Below are positions 1 through 6,002 of a stretch of DNA of 6,037 bases, piece by piece. The notes under the pieces are model-generated. The model saw only the letters and a program-made list of their open reading frames with translations. It did not search any database and was not told the DNA's origin. The DNA comes from Bacillota bacterium (GTDB lineage: Bacteria > Bacillota > Clostridia > Christensenellales > CAG-138). Made by a program: the position numbers and the translations under genes. The stretch covers positions 1-6,037 of the forward strand of contig JAEWZS010000100.1 of the NCBI GenBank assembly GCA_023458355.1, read 5' to 3'. Each line of letters starts with the position of its first letter. Position 1 is the stretch's first letter.

Positions 1-714
1 GCTTACGAGCGGGTATATGAGATCGCTCCCGTGTTCCGCGCGGAAAAGCACGATACCTCGCGCCACATCAACGAATATACGAGCGTTGACTTTGAGATGG
101 GCTTTATTGAAAGCTTTGAAGACGTGATGCGAACGGAGATACGCATGTTACAATCTGCGCTGAGCTTTCTCGAAGCCAATTATACGCAGGAGCTCACGCT
201 CCTCGGGGCAAAGCTTCCGATCCTTGAAAACGTCCCCACGATTCGCTTTATGGAGGCAAAGGAGATTCTTGAAAAGAAGTGCGGTATGGAAATTGAGGAT
301 TATGAAGACTTCTCGCCTGAAGAGGAAAAGCGGCTTTGCGAGGAAATAGAGCGGCAGACAAACAGTGAGTTTGTATTTGTAACACACTATAAATCGAGCA
401 AGCGACCGTTTTACGCTATGGACAGCGCGGAAGATGCTACCTTGACCGACAGCTTCGACCTTTTATTCCGCGGCATGGAAATTACAACAGGCGGCCAACG
501 CATCCACAGCTATGAGGCGCAAGTAGAAAAGATGCTGTCTCGCAATATGGAGATAAAGCACTTTGAAAGCTACCTCATGGCACACAAATTCGGGCTTCCG
601 CCTCACGGCGGGCTAGGCCTTGGGCTAGAGCGCTTCACGGCAAAGCTATTGGGCTTTTCCAATGTGCGCCGTGCCACATTATTCCCGAGGGACATTAACC
701 GGTTGGAGCCTTAA
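1..714 (+). CDS. aspS: Aspartyl-tRNA synthetase, archaeal/clostridial type, C-terminal part (5' end outside window)
   Basis: A class II aminoacyl-tRNA synthetase that activates aspartate with ATP and loads it on tRNA in the cytoplasm. The reading frame is open from the first base, so the gene is partial: 237 residues are visible of a family usually about 430-440 long, and the anticodon-binding OB fold is missing. Class II motif 2 is seen at residues 12-22 (FRAE, then DTSRH) and motif 3 at 204-212 (GLGLGLERF), followed by the typical ending FPRD-x-x-RL-x-P. The short form without the bacterial GAD insertion resembles archaeal AspRS. In Clostridia such enzymes are often non-discriminating and also charge tRNA-Asn for later amidation by GatCAB. 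That specificity is inferred from the family and cannot be confirmed here. The in-frame GTG at 31 is not the start, because conserved sequence continues upstream of it. Confidence 0.95.
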   Translation, partial: AYERVYEIAPVFRAEKHDTSRHINEYTSVDFEMGFIESFEDVMRTEIRMLQSALSFLEANYTQELTLLGAKLPILENVPTIRFMEAKEILEKKCGMEIEDYEDFSPEEEKRLCEEIERQTNSEFVFVTHYKSSKRPFYAMDSAEDATLTDSFDLLFRGMEITTGGQRIHSYEAQVEKMLSRNMEIKHFESYLMAHKFGLPPHGGLGLGLERFTAKLLGFSNVRRATLFPRDINRLEP

Positions 715-722
715 GAGCGTAT

Positions 723-750
723 AAAGTGACCTAACTCAGGTCACTTTTTT
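723..750 (+). terminator. Intrinsic terminator of the aspartyl-tRNA synthetase gene
   Basis: A 10-bp perfect stem, AAAGTGACCT (723-732) with AGGTCACTTT (738-747), encloses a 5-base loop AACTC and runs into a six-T tract (745-750). It begins 8 bp after the synthetase stop codon. This is a standard Rho-independent terminator for plus-strand transcription. The minus-strand side has a weaker U-run, so it may work poorly in that direction. Confidence 0.88.
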
Positions 751-797
751 CTTGCTCGCCTGCAAACTTTTAAGCGTAATAACGGAGGATGGCACAT

Positions 798-831
798 AGC
801 GCGCGATATTCCCCGGGGAATATCGCGCGCT
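798..831. repeat. Perfect 34-bp palindrome without spacer in the convergent intergenic region
   Basis: Bases 798-814 (AGCGCGCGATATTCCCC) are followed directly by their exact reverse complement at 815-831, giving a 17+17 bp inverted repeat with its centre at CCCC|GGGG. There is no T tract on either side, so it is not a textbook terminator, although its hairpin could help separate the convergent transcripts. It could also be a palindromic intergenic repeat or a dimeric protein-binding site. Nothing in the window decides between these. Confidence 0.85.
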
Positions 832-859
832 GTAAATTGGTGCCGAATCGGAGTATTAT

Positions 860-893
860 AAAGCCGGCAGAGGAAAACCATCCTGCCGGCTTT
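860..893 (-). terminator. Hairpin, probable terminator of the hydrogenase operon
   Basis: An 11-bp perfect stem, AAAGCCGGCAG (860-870) with CTGCCGGCTTT (883-893), has a 12-base loop and lies 22 bp downstream of the protease stop codon. On the minus strand the stem ends in TTT and continues ATAAT, a short and interrupted U-run, so termination may be partial. The stem could also act on plus-strand transcripts that pass the first terminator, where it is followed by TTTGCTGTTT. Confidence 0.6.
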
Positions 894-915
894 GCTGTTT
901 AAACTATAAACGATT

Positions 916-1410
916 TTATCCCAATTCCGCCGCTGTCTCAACAATTGCCTCATAAAGCGCATCCACGGCTTTTTCGGCCATTGTGCTAAGCGGCGCTTCA
1001 AACTCCATGCTTTCCGGCTGAATGCCCAATAACAAAAGCTTTGCGCCCGTTTCCTGTGCGAGGTAGGTAAGCATTACCTTTAAGGGGAGCATGTGTGTAC
1101 AGCAGCTTACACCGCCGACATCCTTAGGGTCAACCGGGAATACCGCGCCCGGCTCTTCCCCCATGTCAGCCGCGTCAATGACGAGAAGATGCGTGGGACA
1201 AAACCGCGATATACTGCCGCTGTAGTTTTCGGGAGCTGTTTCGCCCGGGTAGCAGCGAACATTTTTTGCGTTTATAAAGCGCTCCTGCAGGCGTTCTATG
1301 AGTACCATGCCGGCTGCGTCGTCACCGCGAAGTGTGGAACCGGCACCGAGCACCGCAAGGCGTTTCGCGCCTATTAAAAAGTCGTGTAGGAGTGTGTTCA
1401 GGTCGTTCAA
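916..1410 (-). CDS. hycI: HycI-family [NiFe] hydrogenase maturation protease (peptidase family A31)
   Basis: This endopeptidase (164 aa) cuts the C-terminal tail from the hydrogenase large subunit after nickel is inserted, letting the subunit fold closed. The sequence follows E. coli HycI closely: GSTLRGDDAAG at 24-34, VIDAADMGEEPG at 77-88, THMLPL at 105-110 and LLLGIQPE near residue 130. The nickel-sensing residues of HycI (Asp16, Asp62, His90) correspond to Asp31, Asp79 and His106, so it looks active. The start is a TTG that overlaps the preceding gene's stop in a TTGA, with GAGGT placed 6 bases upstream (1417-1421). The next Met is inside the GDD motif region, which rules out a later start. 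Its likely substrate is the large subunit encoded three genes upstream. Confidence 0.95.
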   Translation of the reverse strand: MNDLNTLLHDFLIGAKRLAVLGAGSTLRGDDAAGMVLIERLQERFINAKNVRCYPGETAPENYSGSISRFCPTHLLVIDAADMGEEPGAVFPVDPKDVGGVSCCTHMLPLKVMLTYLAQETGAKLLLLGIQPESMEFEAPLSTMAEKAVDALYEAIVETAAELG

Positions 1411-1763
1411 ATATCTACCTCAAGGGAGCTCTTGTCGCTTGTGGCAAGCTCAAATCGGTCGGTGCTTACAAGAGAATGTTTGGGGCAGGAGTCGACGCAT
1501 TGTGCGCAGAAGATGCAGCGATCCATGTGCATGCGCGCTTTGAACTTCTTTTCCTCCCCTTCGACCTTGATAATCTTAATGGCGTTAGACGGACATACGC
1601 GCTCGCACATTTTGCAGCCGATGCAGGAATCCTGATCGAACTTAATAGCACCTCTGAAGTTCGGCGGCACGGATGCCGGTGTAAAAGGATACTTCACCGT
1701 TACAGGTTTTTTAACGAGCATCCCCATCATGTAGGGGACCATTTTACCCGCGCGTTTTTTCAT
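1407..1763 (-). CDS. NuoI/MbhN/EchF-like subunit with two [4Fe-4S] clusters
   Basis: This is the electron-transfer subunit (118 aa) of the membrane-bound hydrogenase, on the cytoplasmic arm next to the small subunit. Two ferredoxin motifs are visible: C47-I-G-C50-K-M-C53...C57-P and C83-I-F-C86-A-Q-C89...C93-P. All eight cysteines expected for two [4Fe-4S] clusters are present. The N-terminal region (MVPYMMGML...PVTVKYPF) has the motif with which NuoI-like subunits pack on the membrane arm, and FRGAIKFD precedes the first cluster as in the family. In related complexes this subunit is the entry point for electrons from soluble ferredoxin. The start at 1763 is chosen because it makes an ATGA overlap with the NuoH-like stop and leaves a normal family N-terminus. 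A longer reading to 1838 would only add residues lying over the end of the NuoH-like gene. Confidence 0.93.
   Translation of the reverse strand: MKKRAGKMVPYMMGMLVKKPVTVKYPFTPASVPPNFRGAIKFDQDSCIGCKMCERVCPSNAIKIIKVEGEEKKFKARMHMDRCIFCAQCVDSCPKHSLVSTDRFELATSDKSSLEVDI
1417..1421 (-). promoter_or_regulatory. Ribosome binding site for the TTG start of the protease gene
   Basis: GAGGT on the minus strand, 6 bases before the TTG at 1410, within the last codons of the NuoI-like gene. Together with the TTGA overlap it supports a non-ATG, translationally coupled start, which may keep protease levels low relative to the subunits. Confidence 0.65.
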
Positions 1764-2701
1764 ACGAGCACCGCCCCCTTCACAATCAAATCGATGAGAA
1801 GCTGAAGAAGCGCTATTGGTGCGAGCACTTTCCAGCAAAATTCAATCATCTGGTCGATGCGGAGACGTGCAAGCACCGTGCGCATCACCGCCAGTATGAA
1901 CACCACGATAAACACCTTAATAAGGAATACCAACATGCCCAAAACGGGGTTTGCCGGTATGAAAAACGGCATAAACACTGCCGCAACGAGCGCAGCTACC
2001 ACCACGAGCTCGCTGTCGAGCGTCATACGGAACATCCCGAGAAGCCTGCCGCTATACTCAGTGAACGTGCCGCCAACGATCTCAGTCTCAGCGTCGGGTA
2101 TATCAAACGGTACGCGCTCAAGCTTGCCCTGCAGGGCTATGATGGCAACAAGGAATCCCGGTATGTTGGCGAGCGTTAAAATGGGGTTCGCCGCATAAAA
2201 CGCCGTTATACCGCTTATGGACCATGTTCCGGCAAGTATCGCCGGTCCCAGGAGCGAAAGGTAAAGCGGCACCTCGTATGCAAAAAGCTGCGTCATGGCG
2301 CGGATGGAGCCTATCTCCGCGTAGAGCGAAGAGGACGACCATCCCGCGAGGAAGAACGTGAGCGTCGGCACCGTTAAAAAGTAGAGCACCACGATCAAAT
2401 CGCCCTCAAACGGAAACAGCGATTCTTTTCCCCAGATGGGTATGTACAAAAATGCGGCGGTGGTAGCGGCGAGCGCAAACACCGGTATCCATTTAAAGAG
2501 CGGCTTATCCGCCTCGCGCGGTACCACGGTTTCCTTGGAAAACAGTTTTATAATATCCGCCAGAGGTTGGTACCACGGCGGGCCAATGCGGCTTTGAAGC
2601 TTGGCGTGCAGCTTCCTGTCGATGTACTCAAACACCAAGGAGATTGCACCGAGAAACAAAAACCCGGGAAATATGAGAATTTGGAACAGAGCCTTCCCCA
2701 C
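1760..2701 (-). CDS. NuoH/MbhM/EchB-like membrane anchor subunit
   Basis: This integral membrane protein (313 aa) connects the hydrogenase arm to the ion-translocating arm, at the place of NuoH (ND1) in complex I. Family signatures are clear: EYIDRKLHAKLQSRIGPP at 25-42, GWSSSSLYAEIGSIR at 120-134 followed by AYEVPL at 141-146, and the cytoplasmic loop with VPFDIPDAETEIVGG at 197-211 followed by TEYSG. About eight hydrophobic segments are spread along the length, as in the family, including residues 8-24, 72-89, 103-119, 145-158, 175-190, 228-250, 255-275 and the C-terminus. The start is GTG, 2 bp after the large-subunit stop, with GGGAGGG (2711-2717) 9 bases upstream. The acidic loop residues Asp203, Glu205, Glu207 and Glu215 are present, as expected for a coupling subunit. 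Confidence 0.94.
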   Translation of the reverse strand: MGKALFQILIFPGFLFLGAISLVFEYIDRKLHAKLQSRIGPPWYQPLADIIKLFSKETVVPREADKPLFKWIPVFALAATTAAFLYIPIWGKESLFPFEGDLIVVLYFLTVPTLTFFLAGWSSSSLYAEIGSIRAMTQLFAYEVPLYLSLLGPAILAGTWSISGITAFYAANPILTLANIPGFLVAIIALQGKLERVPFDIPDAETEIVGGTFTEYSGRLLGMFRMTLDSELVVVAALVAAVFMPFFIPANPVLGMLVFLIKVFIVVFILAVMRTVLARLRIDQMIEFCWKVLAPIALLQLLIDLIVKGAVLV

Positions 2702-2703
2702 GC

Positions 2704-3915
2704 TTATATACCCTCCCTGCCGATGCGCAGCTTTTTAAAATCCACACCGCGCGCGGCATACCATTCGATACCGTAATTGACAAGCCCCTCCCAGTCGAGC
2801 CGCTCGGCGCTTTCCTTCCTTACCACCTTCACCATGCGGTCGGTGCAGGAGAAGCAGGGGTCGATGGCTGCGATTACGATGGGCGCGTCCGCAAGGTAGC
2901 CGCCTTCAAGCATGTGCGATATGGCGGCAGAGTTCGCGAGCGTCGGGGCACGCACTTTCACGCGCTCGGGCTTATCGGTACCGTTACTACGCACATAATG
3001 GATATCCTCGCCGCGAGGCGCTTCGATGCGGCTTGCCGCCTCGCCCGCAGGGATACGCATGGGAACTTTTACGGAAACGGGACCTTCCGGCATTTGCTTT
3101 AATATTTGGCGGCAGAGCTTGTAGCTTTCCAATAGCTCCAGCGCACGAACCACCGTGCGGCCGTATACGTCTGCATGATTGTCCGTTATCACCTCAAAAT
3201 CGAGCTCCGGGTAAATGCCATAGGGTGCGTCACGCCTTATATCGCGCTTTACGCCGGCAGCGCGGAGCACCGGGCCGGTCGCCCCCAGGCGAAGCCCGTC
3301 TTCAGCGGAGAGCTTACCAACGCCCAGCAGGCGCTTTACGAGCGTTTCCTCGTAGAGCACAACGTTTGCGTAGTACTTGGTGCGTTCTTCAAGTGCGTCG
3401 ATGGCTTCCAATACCTTTTCGGCCTGTTCCGTGCTTATATCGCGCCTTACGCCACCGATGGTATTCATGCCGTAATTGATGCGGTTGCCCGTAAGCATTT
3501 CGAGCACGTCGAGCACGATCTCGCGGTCCTTCCATGCGTACATGAAAAGCGACATGAAGCCGACCTCATGGCCCGCCACACCAAGCCACAAAAGGTGGCT
3601 GTGCACCCTTTCAAGCTCTGCGATAAGCGCGCGAATGTAATATCCGCGCCTTGGCACCTCAACGCCCGCAATTTCCTCTACAGCCTGCACATAGCAGCTC
3701 GAATGGGAATGTGAGCAGATGCCGCAGATTCGTTCCAGAAAATGAATATTTTGAATATAAGTTTTGCTTTCGGTCGCTTTCTCCATGCCGCGATGGTTAT
3801 AGCCGATGCCGACATTGGCGGCGGCAACCCTTTCGCCCTCGAGGGTTAGAAGGAAGCTTTCCGGCTCTTCAAGCGCCGGATGCTGCGGCCCGAGCGGTAC
3901 GGTAATCTTAGCCAT
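2704..3915 (-). CDS. [NiFe] hydrogenase large (catalytic) subunit, group 4, NuoD/MbhL/EchE-like
   Basis: This catalytic subunit (403 aa) holds the NiFe(CN)2CO centre that reduces protons to H2 or oxidises H2. Both nickel-ligand pairs are intact: R-I-C64-G-I-C67 near the N-terminus and D-P-C354-F-S-C357 near the C-terminus. This separates it from true NuoD, which has lost them. DPCFSCTDR is followed by Met361, matching the Arg-Met cleavage context known for E. coli HycE, so a 43-residue tail is probably removed by the protease encoded downstream. The N-terminus, PLGPQHPALEEPESF, and the GYNHRGME stretch are typical of group 4 enzymes. The start at 3915 is used, not the longer frame to 4119, because AAGGAGGG (3923-3930) lies 7 bases upstream and the extra 68 residues only shadow the NuoC-like gene. 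It overlaps that gene's end by 8 bp. Confidence 0.96.
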   Translation of the reverse strand: MAKITVPLGPQHPALEEPESFLLTLEGERVAAANVGIGYNHRGMEKATESKTYIQNIHFLERICGICSHSHSSCYVQAVEEIAGVEVPRRGYYIRALIAELERVHSHLLWLGVAGHEVGFMSLFMYAWKDREIVLDVLEMLTGNRINYGMNTIGGVRRDISTEQAEKVLEAIDALEERTKYYANVVLYEETLVKRLLGVGKLSAEDGLRLGATGPVLRAAGVKRDIRRDAPYGIYPELDFEVITDNHADVYGRTVVRALELLESYKLCRQILKQMPEGPVSVKVPMRIPAGEAASRIEAPRGEDIHYVRSNGTDKPERVKVRAPTLANSAAISHMLEGGYLADAPIVIAAIDPCFSCTDRMVKVVRKESAERLDWEGLVNYGIEWYAARGVDFKKLRIGREGI

Positions 3916-4390
3916 TTTCCTGCCCTCCTTCGGTTTCGCGCTTCGCTTTCGGCTTCCAATCCTTGCGTAAAGGATACTCGCCTTTAGGCCAGTTGTCCGG
4001 CAGCGGGTACTGCCTGCCCTCCGGTAACCCTTCCACATGAACGCCCAGAAGGCCTTCAAGCTCGCGCTCGTAAAAGATCGCACCTTCATATACGGGAAGC
4101 ACGGTCGGTATGCTCGCATGATCGCGCACTGTCTTTACCTTGAGTGTTAAGAGATAGCCGTTATCATGGGCAACATGGTACAAAAATTCAAACTGCTCGC
4201 CGTTATCAAGCCCTGTTATGGTACACAGTTGGTTAAACCCGAGCTCATTGTGCAAATACCGCAATGCGTCTATAAGGCTACTAAGCGGTATCTCCACGTA
4301 GAGCTTGTTGTGCTTCACAGAAGCTAATTCCACATCGACAAGCGGGAATTTTTCCTTGAGCTTTTCAAGATAGAAGCGTTCGTTTTCCAT
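3908..4390 (-). CDS. NuoC/MbhK/EchD-like 30-kDa subunit
   Basis: A non-cofactor structural subunit (160 aa) of the peripheral hydrogenase arm that packs on the large subunit. The complex I 30-kDa signature lies at residues 108-145: ERELEGLLGVHVEGLP, then R-x-YPLPDNWP and YPLRKDW. The N-terminal half (F-x-x-LT-LK-V and LDNGEQFEFLYHV) fits the alpha/beta domain of the family. The tail after RKDW is short and charged. The start is ATG with AAGGAGG (4400-4406) 9 bases upstream; this ribosome binding site overlaps the stop codon of the small-subunit gene. It stays separate from the large subunit, unlike the fused NuoCD or HycE forms. Confidence 0.93.
   Translation of the reverse strand: MENERFYLEKLKEKFPLVDVELASVKHNKLYVEIPLSSLIDALRYLHNELGFNQLCTITGLDNGEQFEFLYHVAHDNGYLLTLKVKTVRDHASIPTVLPVYEGAIFYERELEGLLGVHVEGLPEGRQYPLPDNWPKGEYPLRKDWKPKAKRETEGGQENG
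3923..3930 (-). promoter_or_regulatory. Ribosome binding site that fixes the large-subunit start
   Basis: AAGGAGGG on the minus strand, 7 bases before the ATG at 3915. It lies within the end of the NuoC-like gene and supports the 403-residue form of the large subunit over a 471-residue reading. Confidence 0.85.
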
Positions 4391-4404
4391 CAGTAGCCGC
4401 CTCC

Positions 4405-4845
4405 TTATTCCTTATCTTTGAGTCCTTCAAGAAGCTTTACAACACCATCGATGATGGCTTCGGGCTTCGCAGGACAGCCGGGGATGTATAAATTCACGGG
4501 GATAGCGGCGTCAATGCCGCCTTCTACGCAGTAGCAATCGGAATAAACACCTGAGGAGCATGCACAAGTGCCCACGGCAATCACAAATTTGGGCTCGGGC
4601 ATCTGTTCGTAGATGGTGATAAGCCTCTCCCTTTGCTGCATGGTAACAGGACCTGAGCATACGAGCACGTCCGCATGGCGCGGGGTGCCTTTTTGCTGAA
4701 TGCCAAAGCGCTCCACATCATAGCGAGGCGTAAGCGAAGCAAGCACTTCAATATCGCATGCATTGCACGCGCCGGAATTGAAGTGGATAATCCACGGGGA
4801 TTTGAGCCTGGCCCAATTTATAATACGATCAACAACAGCTGCCAT
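4405..4845 (-). CDS. NuoB/MbhJ/EchC-like hydrogenase small subunit, one [4Fe-4S] cluster
   Basis: This small subunit (146 aa) passes electrons between the NuoI-like subunit and the NiFe site. Ligands of the proximal [4Fe-4S] cluster are Cys27 and Cys30 (SGACNACDIE), Cys94 (GTCACSSG) and Cys124 (PGCPAKP). It is short and has no twin-arginine signal, so it faces the cytoplasm as in all group 4 enzymes. Extra cysteines occur at 63, 96, 104 and 106. The family usually has a second proline in GCPP, but here the motif reads GCPA. ATG start, 4 bp after the NuoA-like stop, with AAGGGAG about 10 bases upstream. Confidence 0.95.
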   Translation of the reverse strand: MAAVVDRIINWARLKSPWIIHFNSGACNACDIEVLASLTPRYDVERFGIQQKGTPRHADVLVCSGPVTMQQRERLITIYEQMPEPKFVIAVGTCACSSGVYSDCYCVEGGIDAAIPVNLYIPGCPAKPEAIIDGVVKLLEGLKDKE

Positions 4846-4849
4846 TTAC

Positions 4850-5176
4850 TCACTTCTCCCTTCGAAACATCATGAAGAGTGAAAGACCCGTAACGCCAAG
4901 GTATATGCCCGAGATGGGCGACATGCCGTTGGGGCTTGTAGCCACCATCAGCGCAACAACATGCATGATGGTGAAGAAAAATGCGAACTTGAAAAACTGC
5001 GCATAATCGGGTTGCGCCTGATTTTCTTCCATGGACTCACCGCAAGCATACGCGTTAAGCTTGTTCTTCGCGTCGTTCCCGCGCGCAGCAAACAGCTTGC
5101 CGACTAAAAGCATAAGTGCACAGACTGCAAGCAAAATCAAAAACGCGATGGGCGGGGAAATGATGATTTCGTACAT
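4850..5176 (-). CDS. NuoA/MbhI-like small membrane subunit
   Basis: A 108-residue membrane protein with three predicted helices (about 8-29, 61-80 and 85-104), the size and topology of NuoA (ND3). Between helices 1 and 2 lies a charged cytoplasmic loop with NAYACGES (41-48), matching the YECG loop of NuoA. Helix 2 (FFKFAFFFTIMHVVALMV) aligns without gaps to the family's FF-x-x-A-x-x-F-x-x-FD-x-E segment, but the two acids are His72 and Val74 here. In complex I this subunit sits beside NuoH and NuoJ at the junction with the peripheral arm; its place next to the small-subunit gene fits that role. In Mbh-type hydrogenases the matching position is taken by MbhI, which it may represent. ATG start 17 bp after the NuoK-like gene, preceded by GGGAGAGGT. 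Confidence 0.75.
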   Translation of the reverse strand: MYEIIISPPIAFLILLAVCALMLLVGKLFAARGNDAKNKLNAYACGESMEENQAQPDYAQFFKFAFFFTIMHVVALMVATSPNGMSPISGIYLGVTGLSLFMMFRREK

Positions 5177-5193
5177 AGCTTACCTCTCCCTCT

Positions 5194-5502
5194 CTAACCC
5201 TTTAAGTTGTTGAGCTCGCGGGTGTTAAGCGTGCCGTTAGCGCGGTATACGCCAAGCACAATGCCCGTCGCCACAACAAGCAGCACAACCTCGATGATGA
5301 TGGCGGTGATTACATACGCTTGCGCTGTAGCCATATCGCCTGTAAGGTAACCCGCACCGATCAGAAGAAGGGTTGCCCCCTTCATAAGAATTTCTACCGA
5401 AAGTGAAATTCGAAGCAGGTTGCGCGTGGCGATTAAGCTGTAAATACCAATGCCCACCACCAAGACCACGGCAACGATGAGGATTGCAAAAAATAAGTTC
5501 AT
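5194..5502 (-). CDS. NuoK/MnhC/MbhG-like membrane subunit
   Basis: A 102-residue protein with three transmembrane helices (about 3-24, 29-50 and 62-86), of the length usual for NuoK. The family motif after helix 1 is seen as GIYSLIATRNLLRISLSVEILMKG (positions 19-42, with RNL at 27-29). Glu37 in helix 2 and Glu71 in helix 3 (VITAIIIEVV) match the two buried glutamates (Glu36 and Glu72 in E. coli NuoK) needed for proton transfer, so ion translocation is plausible. The same fold is found in MnhC of Na+/H+ antiporters and MbhG. The ATG overlaps the preceding stop in ATGA, and a full TAAGGAGG (5513-5520) lies 10 bases upstream. Confidence 0.93.
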   Translation of the reverse strand: MNLFFAILIVAVVLVVGIGIYSLIATRNLLRISLSVEILMKGATLLLIGAGYLTGDMATAQAYVITAIIIEVVLLVVATGIVLGVYRANGTLNTRELNNLKG

Positions 5503-6002
5503 TTTGCCTCTTCCTCCTTAAAGAATACCAGCACGGCAAATACGCCCGTGAGGATGATGGCAGCCTGCCCGACAAGGTCGGTCGTACGCTTATCCCAAAT
5601 CACCTGCTGCACCGTACTCGTGGGTGTAACTACAGCGACCGGAATAAGCTCCGTCATATGCGGCCAGATAAGGGCGAGCATAACTGCAAATAGCCCTACG
5701 ACAACGGCGATGAGCGGTAAAAAGCGCTTACGCCTTTCCTTTTTCTTTTCCCTGAGTTCCTCGCTTGTATGTATGCGCGTCATACTGATGCTGCTTATAA
5801 ATACCACCGTGATAAGGCCCGCACAAACGCTTAGCTCAAACACCGCGGCAAGCGTAGCACCCATCAAAAACATCACAACGGATAATAGTGCGCTTGTAAG
5901 CGCAAGCGTTATGGCAGCCTTTAGTAGGCTTCGCACGAGTGCGCAGACTACGCCGGAAGCTACAAACCCAACAAGCAATACGATGAAAACGGTCTGATTC
6001 AA
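5499..6002 (-). CDS. NuoJ-like membrane subunit, resembling MbhD joined to MbhE
   Basis: A 167-residue membrane protein with about five helices (5-22, 29-48, 51-73, 94-113, 143-161) and a strongly basic cytoplasmic loop at 84-93. Helices 1-3 resemble NuoJ, and helix 3 (residues 52-68, with Glu56, Ala61-Gly62 and Thr65) also resembles the DUF4040/MbhD pattern E-x-x-x-GAG-x-x-T-x-LF. The C-terminus, VIWDKRTTDLVGQAAI then VFAVLVFF, resembles the MbhE ending with its R-x-x-D-x-x-GE/Q motif. It is therefore probably the NuoJ equivalent of the ion-translocating arm. The start is TTG: it overlaps an upstream TGA in TTGA and has GAGGTG (6007-6012) 4 bases upstream, and no other start codon fits before the first helix. 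Confidence 0.8.
   Translation of the reverse strand: MNQTVFIVLLVGFVASGVVCALVRSLLKAAITLALTSALLSVVMFLMGATLAAVFELSVCAGLITVVFISSISMTRIHTSEELREKKKERRKRFLPLIAVVVGLFAVMLALIWPHMTELIPVAVVTPTSTVQQVIWDKRTTDLVGQAAIILTGVFAVLVFFKEEEAK

Larger units (their letters stand above)
715..915. other. Convergent intergenic region without a gene
   Basis: Two hundred bases separate the ends of the plus-strand synthetase gene and the minus-strand hydrogenase operon. They hold the two terminator-like hairpins and the 34-bp palindrome listed separately. I see no credible coding frame: the minus-strand frame over 741-1001 reads a basic, low-quality peptide opposite the hairpins and overlaps the end of the protease gene. 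No tRNA or promoter is evident. Confidence 0.8.

Noticed and set aside
798..831. The palindrome as a dif/XerCD site or a transposon end
   Set aside because: The arms are perfectly symmetric with no central spacer, unlike dif, and no transposase or target duplication is nearby.
1298..1805. Overlapping plus-strand frames over the protease and ferredoxin genes
   Set aside because: They are antisense to two genes with intact catalytic and cluster motifs, and their Arg/Cys-rich translations are typical shadows.
3033..3714. Long plus-strand open frames opposite the large-subunit gene (148 and 179 codons)
   Set aside because: They are antisense to a fully conserved hydrogenase gene, show no recognisable motif and lack a credible ribosome binding site; shadows of codon bias.
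3916..4119. A 68-residue N-terminal extension of the large subunit
   Set aside because: It lies wholly over the well-supported NuoC-like gene, has no family similarity, and the ATG at 3915 has a strong ribosome binding site and a normal family N-terminus.
2704..4845. Reading the operon as a respiratory complex I (NADH or F420H2 dehydrogenase)
   Set aside because: The large subunit keeps both CxxC nickel-ligand pairs and a maturation protease is present; true NuoD lacks these, and no NuoE/F/G genes are seen.
5548..5997. A 149-codon plus-strand frame opposite the NuoJ-like gene
   Set aside because: Its composition (rich in Thr, Ser and Ala) is what the antisense of a hydrophobic membrane gene gives, and it has no family features.
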